Part shown: positions 23,083-27,298 of the stretch, piece after piece
How the letters are laid out: the number at the start of each line of letters is the position of its first letter
Position numbering within the stretch: position 1 is the first letter of the stretch
Assembly: GCA_910585215.1 (NCBI GenBank)
Contig: CAJUDQ010000045.1
Coordinates: 1 to 27,298 of the forward strand
Reading direction: 5' to 3'
Source of the DNA: an uncultured Lachnospiraceae bacterium
GTDB taxonomy: Bacteria; Bacillota; Clostridia; Lachnospirales; Lachnospiraceae
DNA length: 27,298 nucleotides
Translations under genes and position numbers: made by a program
The notes under the pieces: model-generated
What the model saw: the letters and a program-made list of their open reading frames with translations, nothing else
The model's database searches: none
Told to the model about the DNA's origin: nothing

Positions 23083-23804
23083 TGAAACACATGATTACAA
23101 TTATACAAAAGCAGTTATTGGATACATTAAAAAACAAACCAATCCTGATTCAGTTTATTTTGTTTCCGTTGTTTAGCATTATTATGACTTATGCAATACA
23201 AATTCAAGAAATGCCGGAGAATTTTTTTGTAAATCTATTCGCGACAATGTATATTGGAATGGCTCCATTAGTCAGTATTTCAGCAATTATATCGGAAGAA
23301 AAAGAAAAAAATACTTTGAGAGTTTTATTAATGGCAGATGTTTCGCCGACACAATATTTAATCGGAATAGGAAGCTATGTCTTTTTCATGTGCATAATGG
23401 GCGGAATAGTTTTCTGTTTTCTGTTAAATAATGTCACAAATATACAGAGAATGTTTTTCCTGTTCATTATGGGCATTGGTATTATTACTTCTATTATAAT
23501 AGGCGCTTGTATCGGTGTGGGAAGCAAAAATCAAATGTCAGCAACCTCTGTGACCATTCCAGTGATGATGATTTTTTCTTTTATGCCAATGCTGTCAATG
23601 TTTAATGATAAAATACAAAAAGTATCCAAAATCATATACTCTGAACAAATCAGAAATTTAATCAACAATTTGGAAAATAGTAGAAATGATATAGAGAATA
23701 TAGCTGTTATTATTATTAATATTATTTTGTTTGGAATCTTGTTTATGTCAGTTTACAAGGAACTACACGCAGACCACGAAACGGGGGCTGCTGACAACAA
23801 ATAA
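23082..23804 (+). CDS. ABC-2 type transporter permease
   Basis: The 240-residue membrane protein has about six hydrophobic segments (roughly 18-38, 50-72, 92-115, 122-147, 155-175, 207-226) and an ISEEKEKNTLRVLLM loop after the second, typical of ABC-2 exporters for lipids, peptides or antibiotics. The start overlaps the ATPase stop (TAATG), so it depends on translation of the damaged ATPase gene. The last dozen residues (HADHETGAADNK) are encoded by GC-rich sequence unlike the AT-rich body and look like a tail acquired from the adjacent mobile element. A hairpin starts right after the stop. Confidence 0.85.
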   Translation: MKHMITIIQKQLLDTLKNKPILIQFILFPLFSIIMTYAIQIQEMPENFFVNLFATMYIGMAPLVSISAIISEEKEKNTLRVLLMADVSPTQYLIGIGSYVFFMCIMGGIVFCFLLNNVTNIQRMFFLFIMGIGIITSIIIGACIGVGSKNQMSATSVTIPVMMIFSFMPMLSMFNDKIQKVSKIIYSEQIRNLINNLENSRNDIENIAVIIINIILFGILFMSVYKELHADHETGAADNK

Positions 23805-23857
23805 AGGCTGAGTATCAAGCACCGGGAAAGTGCGAGATATTCAGCCTGTTTTGTTGT
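23805..23857 (+). terminator. Terminator-like hairpin after the permease gene
   Basis: AGGCTGAGTATC (23805-23816) pairs with GATATTCAGCCT (23836-23847) with one G-U pair and an inner CAC/GTG pair. It is followed by GTTTTGTTGT. It begins at the base after the stop codon. Confidence 0.7.
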
Positions 23858-24462
23858 CCGGGGTTTCCAAAGGGGCTTGCCCCTTGGCACACGACTTTGC
23901 TTGCAAAGTGTAGTGTGTTATACCTGCTGGCGTGGCTGACGGGGGAAACGGGGTGCGGTGTTTCATGCGCCCCGTTTGCTCCGGCAGGAAAACAGGCTGA
24001 ATTTTTGCGAATGGGAATGAGCAAAAAATCGGGCTGTTTTCAGAGAACGGTGGCAGGTATATGAAAGCCCTCGTCCCTCGTCCTACGCTCCGACTTGTGG
24101 ACAAAGTGTCCCGAAGTTGTGGACACACTCCCGGAAAAGTAGCAGGACAGCGGGCAACCGTCAAGGCTGAAATGAACGGGTTTGCTCCCGGCCTTGACCG
24201 CCGCCCGCTGTCCCGCTGAATGGGTGGACAAGGCGTCCAATCCCTCAAAGTGCTTGGTCGCTCCCGTTCTGATTTTGGAGCATTTCTTTTCCCAAAATTG
24301 AAATGGGCGGGAAGCCATTTTAGGGCTTTCCCGCCTTGATTGCCCATCAGCAAAGACAGCCGGGACTGTCAACGGCGGCGCATGAAATGCGCCGTTCATC
24401 TTGACCGTTGACTGACTCGGCTGGCTTTGCTATCTTCCCGATAAATGGAAAGTTATGAGGTA
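23848..24462. other. GC-rich region with hairpins and no convincing gene
   Basis: This 615-base stretch has several stems: a GGGG/CCCC hairpin near 23873-23884; 23888-23917 (CACAC...ACTTTGC / GCAAAGT...GTGTG); AAACGGGG 23946-23953 with CCCCGTTT 23970-23977; GGCGGGAA near 24305 with TTCCCGCC near 24334; and the nested structure at 24358-24422. TTGTGGACA occurs at 24095-24103 and 24117-24125. Open frames on both strands lack ribosome binding sites and recognisable domains. It probably holds transfer, replication or regulatory sites of the mobile element. Confidence 0.55.
24358..24422. repeat. Nested inverted repeats
   Basis: The outer arms 24358-24375 and 24405-24422 match at 15 of 18 positions, including a perfect 8-bp core GTCAACGG / CCGTTGAC. 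Inside lies a perfect 8-bp hairpin with a 3-base loop (CGGCGCAT, GAA, ATGCGCCG; 24376-24394). There is no T-run. The form suits a protein-binding or transfer-related site rather than a terminator. Confidence 0.6.
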
Positions 24463-25020
24463 CTATCCAATCAGTTTATAGTTGTTAGATTCTTTAAGAT
24501 GGAGATATTCCGGTGTAATGTATTCTTTGTGTTTCCATTCTACTTCTTGTAAATAAGCGTTATCATTTGCACTTACATATGTATCTGTCAACTCGGTCAA
24601 TGGGGCAACTTTCTTTACAATACGGACTAACTTATTATAGATCTTTGTAACATACTCTGGTCGTGAAATATATTCACCTTGTTCATCATAATAACCAGAG
24701 ATCACAAACAGTCTGCTGCGGGTAATTGTTTTGCTTTTATCATTTCTAAAAGAAAATCCGGCTTCTATAAGAGTATTTCCAGCGGGTGAATAACCCTGAA
24801 TATCATTGTCGTTAAAAGGAAGCGTGTTCCCTGATAAGACCCTGGCTTCTGGAACATAAAACCAATAATTATGTTCATGTTCTGTGACAATGTCTAATGT
24901 TCGCTTATATATCAGCTTTCCCGAAACTTTCTTAATGATAATGCACCCACAATCTAATGCCACTTGTGCAATCTTCAAAAAGTCCTCATATCCCAGCCAA
25001 TAGTTGATTTGTTTTCCCAT
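24463..25020 (-). CDS. Unknown cargo protein of the mobile element
   Basis: I do not recognise the family. The 185-residue soluble protein begins MGKQINYWLGYEDFLKIAQ and is rich in aromatic and charged residues (NYWFYVPEARVL; SFRNDKSKTITRSRLFV), with CGCIIIKK near residue 25. No signal peptide or membrane segment is seen. The start is ATG 25020 with GGAGAG upstream; TTG 25035 is less likely. It begins 35 bases after the XRE stop and is probably on the same transcript. It is clearly more AT-rich than the surrounding backbone, which suggests a later insertion as cargo. An immunity or defence-related role would fit size and setting, but nothing in the sequence shows it. Confidence 0.75.
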   Translation of the reverse strand: MGKQINYWLGYEDFLKIAQVALDCGCIIIKKVSGKLIYKRTLDIVTEHEHNYWFYVPEARVLSGNTLPFNDNDIQGYSPAGNTLIEAGFSFRNDKSKTITRSRLFVISGYYDEQGEYISRPEYVTKIYNKLVRIVKKVAPLTELTDTYVSANDNAYLQEVEWKHKEYITPEYLHLKESNNYKLIG

Positions 25021-25055
25021 TGCTTTTCTCTCCAAACTCCCGATTTGTTATCCTC

Positions 25056-25856
25056 TCATTTCCTCCCCCGCTGTGGGTTTGGATTTTTCAGCAAGTCCGA
25101 CTTCTGTGCAATCTTTTTCAGCCACTTCTTTTCTTCCTCGGACAGCTTTTTCAAATTCAATTTGAGCCGCTTACAGATAAACGCCAAAGACGCTTGCTCC
25201 GGGTCGCTGGCTGAGCTGGCAGCTTCGTCAACAGTCTGAAAGAAATCTTCCAGTGGGTTATCCTCCGGGACGCTGAAAAAATCGTCCTTATGTGCTTCCC
25301 GCAGGTCAAGAGCTATCTTGTTTATGTCCTGCTGTATCACATAGCGGCAAAAACTGTCATCATCAATATGGGCGGCGATAAGCTGTCGTAACTGCGGGTC
25401 GGTCAAGCCGGGATTGTGCTGCTTCATAATGGTTGCGCTTACAGCGTCCACAATGGCGTTTGCACTCTGTACCTGTTTTCCCGCCACGCCGTTCACATAG
25501 ATTTCAAGGTCAGCTATCAGCCGGGGAAAATCCGGGTGTACCGCCAGCTCACACAAGAGGGAATTATCCACCAGCCCGCTTTTCAATAGTTCAATCATAT
25601 CATCACTCAAACGCAGGTCTGCAAGATCGGCGTTTGGGTGATTTCTTGTTTGGGAACGACCCAGCAGATAATCAACAGTCACTTCATAAAACTTTGCCAA
25701 TTCAATAAGGGCATAGTGGCTGATGTCCTTGAAATTGTCCCCCTCGTAACTGCCTAAAGCAGACTTGGAGAGGTGGGTCTGCTCCGCAAGCTGTTCCAGC
25801 GTCAGGCCACGCTCTACACGCAGGTCTTTTAAGCGTTCTGGTATGGATAGTTCCAT
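25056..25856 (-). CDS. XRE-family regulator of a Tn1549-like element
   Basis: The 266-residue protein has an N-terminal XRE/HTH_3 domain (residues 5-68: IPERLKDLRVERGLTLEQLA, then the recognition helix in LSKSALGSYE, ending FYEVTVDYLLGRSQ). A long helical C-terminal part follows, ending in a Lys-rich tail (KKLSEEEKKWLKKIAQKSDL). Regulators of this length and sequence are common backbone genes of Tn1549-like elements, near the mobilisation genes. It likely represses element genes or its own promoter. ATG 25856 is preceded by AAGGAGGGAG. The unknown gene at 24463-25020 follows on the same strand. Confidence 0.88.
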   Translation of the reverse strand: MELSIPERLKDLRVERGLTLEQLAEQTHLSKSALGSYEGDNFKDISHYALIELAKFYEVTVDYLLGRSQTRNHPNADLADLRLSDDMIELLKSGLVDNSLLCELAVHPDFPRLIADLEIYVNGVAGKQVQSANAIVDAVSATIMKQHNPGLTDPQLRQLIAAHIDDDSFCRYVIQQDINKIALDLREAHKDDFFSVPEDNPLEDFFQTVDEAASSASDPEQASLAFICKRLKLNLKKLSEEEKKWLKKIAQKSDLLKNPNPQRGRK

Positions 25857-25894
25857 GCTCTCCCTCCTTGTCTGGATTACCCAATAAATAGTTT

Positions 25895-26566
25895 TTATAA
25901 AGTAGTTTCCGACTTTATTTTCTTTATGATTTCTTGTGCATTTGATTTCAAATATTTGTAATGTGATTGTTCTGCTATTTCTAAGTAAAACTGTAATTGC
26001 GGTGAGTGGATTTGATATAAAACATGCAGAACCATTATTTTCTGATATTCATCATAATCATATTTCTTTCTATTCCAGAAATCAATCGCATATTTTTCCG
26101 CTTCTTCAGGGTAAATATCGGCTAAAGTTTTTAATGCTAATCTTTCAGTATATTCGTCCCCTGTATTAAGAAATTCAAAAACCAATTCACGAAGATCATC
26201 ATCACCCTGATAGTTACTTAAATGTTCTACAAATTGCCATTGTGCATTGATATAAGCAGTATTCAAGCTACATCTGCACAACAGCGAAAACCATTCGCTG
26301 TGCCGTTCTAACTCCGCCATAATAATGGAACATTCATTATCCCTTGCAATAGCATATAGCAAATCATCTATTATCTGTTGAGTAGCTTTTTCAGCAAAAT
26401 TTTCTTCTATAAAGCTAACAGCTTCTGAAATCATTTCATCAAATTCAGCACCAAAACACCATTCGCCATTATCATTCTTTTCAGTGATTTCAGGATAATT
26501 GGTGTTTGCCCAGTTTCTAAAATGATTGACTTTTGTATGTAATTTTCTTTCTCCGCAATCAAGCAT
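25895..26566 (-). CDS. HEAT-like helical protein, AT-rich cargo gene
   Basis: The 223-residue soluble protein is helical, with HEAT-like units in its second half (DDDLRELVFEFLNTGDEYTE; RLALKTLADIYPEEAEKYA; KIMVLHVLYQIHSPQLQFYL). The N-terminal part (VNHFRNWANTNYPEITEKN, GEWCFGAEFDEM) resembles small bacterial HEAT-repeat proteins of unknown role. The start is ATG 26566 with GGGAG 8 bases upstream; the longer frame to 26611 has no good site. It is much more AT-rich than its neighbours and lies between the XRE and VLP genes, where these elements usually have no such gene, so it looks like inserted cargo. It is not closely similar to the HEAT-like pair at 15-19 kb. The function is unknown. Confidence 0.78.
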   Translation of the reverse strand: MLDCGERKLHTKVNHFRNWANTNYPEITEKNDNGEWCFGAEFDEMISEAVSFIEENFAEKATQQIIDDLLYAIARDNECSIIMAELERHSEWFSLLCRCSLNTAYINAQWQFVEHLSNYQGDDDLRELVFEFLNTGDEYTERLALKTLADIYPEEAEKYAIDFWNRKKYDYDEYQKIMVLHVLYQIHSPQLQFYLEIAEQSHYKYLKSNAQEIIKKIKSETTL

Positions 26567-26787
26567 GGTATTTCTCCCAAAAGTGAATTGTTGTTTCTTC
26601 CATTTTACCACAATTCCGAGAGCGTGGAAATAGAGAGTTTTCCGAGCTGATTTCCGACCTTATGGATATACGGGGCGGGCGGTCTTTTAGGTGTAGACTT
26701 AGGGTAGTTCATCGATGAGCTGCACCTTGAAAAATGAATGACCGTCCGAAAAGGAATACCCAGGCAGGGGAAGCACCGCAACGAGCC

Positions 26788-26841
26788 ACTTCGGGACAAA
26801 ATGGCCCGAAGTCCGGGGAGCGTGTCAACGCCGGAACACGC
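26788..26841. other. oriT-like pair of inverted repeats
   Basis: ACTTCGGG (26788-26795) with CCCGAAGT (26805-26812), then GCGTGT (26820-26825) with ACACGC (26836-26841), lie in GC-rich sequence directly upstream of the cysteine-rich VLP gene, where mobilisation genes start in related elements. Further left, AGGTGTAG / CTGCACCT flank ATCGATG (near 26690-26727). Otherwise I see nothing in 26612-26907 apart from short open frames. Confidence 0.4.
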
Positions 26842-26907
26842 CGCAGGAATGGGGCAGGAAGCCTTTTCGGGGAGAACGGCAACGGAAAGCAAAAATGGAG
26901 GGGACAC

Positions 26908-27298
26908 ATGAGAGAGAACCCGTATAAACGACTGCCGCCCATAGAGCGCAAGCCGGACGGCTCCCTTTACCGCATGACACCGGCACAGAGGAAACAGGCA
27001 AACGCCCTGATCCGCCGGGAGTGCTGCTGTTATGAGGACGGGAACTGTATGCTCCTTGACGATGGGGATACCCACACCTGCCCCCAGACCATTTCTTTCT
27101 CGGTCTGCTGTAAGTGGTTCCGCTGGTCGGTCTTGCCGCAAATCGGGACGCTGGAAGCGGAGATTTTCCGGGATAAGGAGCTAAAACGCTGTGCGGTCTG
27201 CGGCAGAGTGTTCGTCCCAAAGTCTAACCGGGCGAAATACTGTCCCGACTGTGCCGCCAGAGTTCACAGGCGGCAGAAAACAGAAAGTGAACGGAAAA
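26908..27298 (+). CDS. Cysteine-rich VLP-domain protein, 3' end outside the window
   Basis: The first 130 residues are visible. The sequence MRENPYKRLPPIERKPDGSL, TPAQRKQANALIRRECCCYE, CMLLDDGDTHTCPQ and CCKWFRWSVLPQ matches the cysteine-rich VLP protein I know from Tn1549-like elements. A zinc-ribbon-like part follows (RCAVCGRVFVPKSNRAKYCP, DCAARVHRRQ). Cys pairs suggest zinc binding and contact with DNA or the relaxosome. In known elements MobC and relaxase genes follow, which would lie to the right. GGAGGGG precedes the ATG by 5 bases. The frame is also open upstream to an ATG at 26734, but that has no ribosome binding site. Confidence 0.85.
   Translation, partial: MRENPYKRLPPIERKPDGSLYRMTPAQRKQANALIRRECCCYEDGNCMLLDDGDTHTCPQTISFSVCCKWFRWSVLPQIGTLEAEIFRDKELKRCAVCGRVFVPKSNRAKYCPDCAARVHRRQKTESERK

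Larger units (their letters stand above)
23805..27298. mobile_element. Fragment of a Tn1549-like integrative/mobilisable element
   Basis: By eye the backbone is far more GC-rich than the chromosome to the left, with AT-rich islands at 24463-25020 and 25895-26600. The XRE regulator and the cysteine-rich VLP-domain gene are components I know from Tn1549-like conjugative elements of gut Firmicutes, where relaxase and MobC genes follow. The left limit is placed at the permease end by composition only; no attachment site, integrase or relaxase is inside the window, and the right end is outside. Confidence 0.6.

Noticed and set aside
24060..24218. Plus-strand open frame of about 52 codons
   Set aside because: No ribosome binding site and no recognisable protein features; low-complexity composition.
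23841..24399. Minus-strand open frames of 170 and 119 codons
   Set aside because: They overlap in different frames, lack ribosome binding sites, show GC-driven composition, and the region is full of hairpins.
26734..26907. N-terminal extension of the VLP-domain protein to ATG 26734
   Set aside because: The frame is open, but there is no ribosome binding site, whereas ATG 26908 has GGAGGGG; the extension is low-complexity and covers the inverted repeats.
26605..27220. Minus-strand frames of 178 and 131 codons
   Set aside because: They are antisense to the VLP-domain gene and the oriT-like region; GC-rich shadow frames.
1..27298. CRISPR arrays, tRNA and rRNA genes
   Set aside because: No regularly spaced direct repeats and no recognisable tRNA or rRNA sequence were seen on either strand.

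Overview
The window looks like a chromosome segment of a gut Firmicute, most likely a Lachnospiraceae-type Clostridium. The evidence is the clostridial-type uridine phosphorylase and bile salt hydrolase, the tandem bacteriohemerythrin, AT-rich sequence with strong AAGGAG-type ribosome binding sites, and a GC-rich Tn1549-like mobile element fragment at the right end. Genus and species cannot be fixed from this sequence.

Left part (1-9000). The 3' end of pyrG (CTP synthase) meets udp (uridine phosphorylase) head-on across a long imperfect palindrome. A metal-efflux operon follows on the minus strand: an ArsR/SmtB repressor with a complete alpha-5 metal site, a stand-alone HMA metallochaperone and a CPC-type P1B ATPase, with a textbook promoter overlapped by two tandem 16-bp operator-like repeats. 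Next come a double-HTH regulator whose ribosome binding site lies in the loop of a perfect inverted repeat, a tandem SUKH-type (SMI1/KNR4) immunity-like protein with no visible toxin, a tandem hemerythrin protein and a bile salt hydrolase.

Centre (9000-21200). One minus-strand gene array of about 12 kb starts at a consensus promoter near 21150 and ends at a strong terminator at 9018-9068. It encodes, in order, a SWIM zinc-finger protein, two paralogous HEAT-like proteins, a YehL-type MoxR AAA+ ATPase, a DUF5682/YehM protein with two GxxH motifs, a YehP-type VWA protein, an unknown protein, and an APH(3')-like kinase. The core matches, from memory, the uncharacterised E. coli yehL-yehM-yehP-yehQ genes. 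The tandem HEAT paralogues, and the unknown protein plus kinase coupled to the end, are the less expected parts. A MITE-like element of about 142 bp sits inside the array. This is the best candidate in the window for an undescribed multi-component system: an ATP-driven MoxR/VWA machine acting with a putative metallohydrolase and a kinase.

Right part (21200-27298). A plus-strand LytTR - DUF3021 - ABC ATPase - ABC permease operon has a promoter overlapped by an 18-bp dyad. The ATPase gene carries an in-frame TAA before Walker A and is probably a pseudogene. The permease ends in a short GC-rich tail that runs straight into GC-rich, hairpin-rich, apparently non-coding DNA. From there to the end is mobile-element DNA: an XRE regulator, two AT-rich cargo-like genes, an oriT-like pair of inverted repeats, and the start of a cysteine-rich VLP-domain gene typical of Tn1549-like conjugative elements. 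No rRNA, tRNA or CRISPR array was seen. GC statements are by eye.
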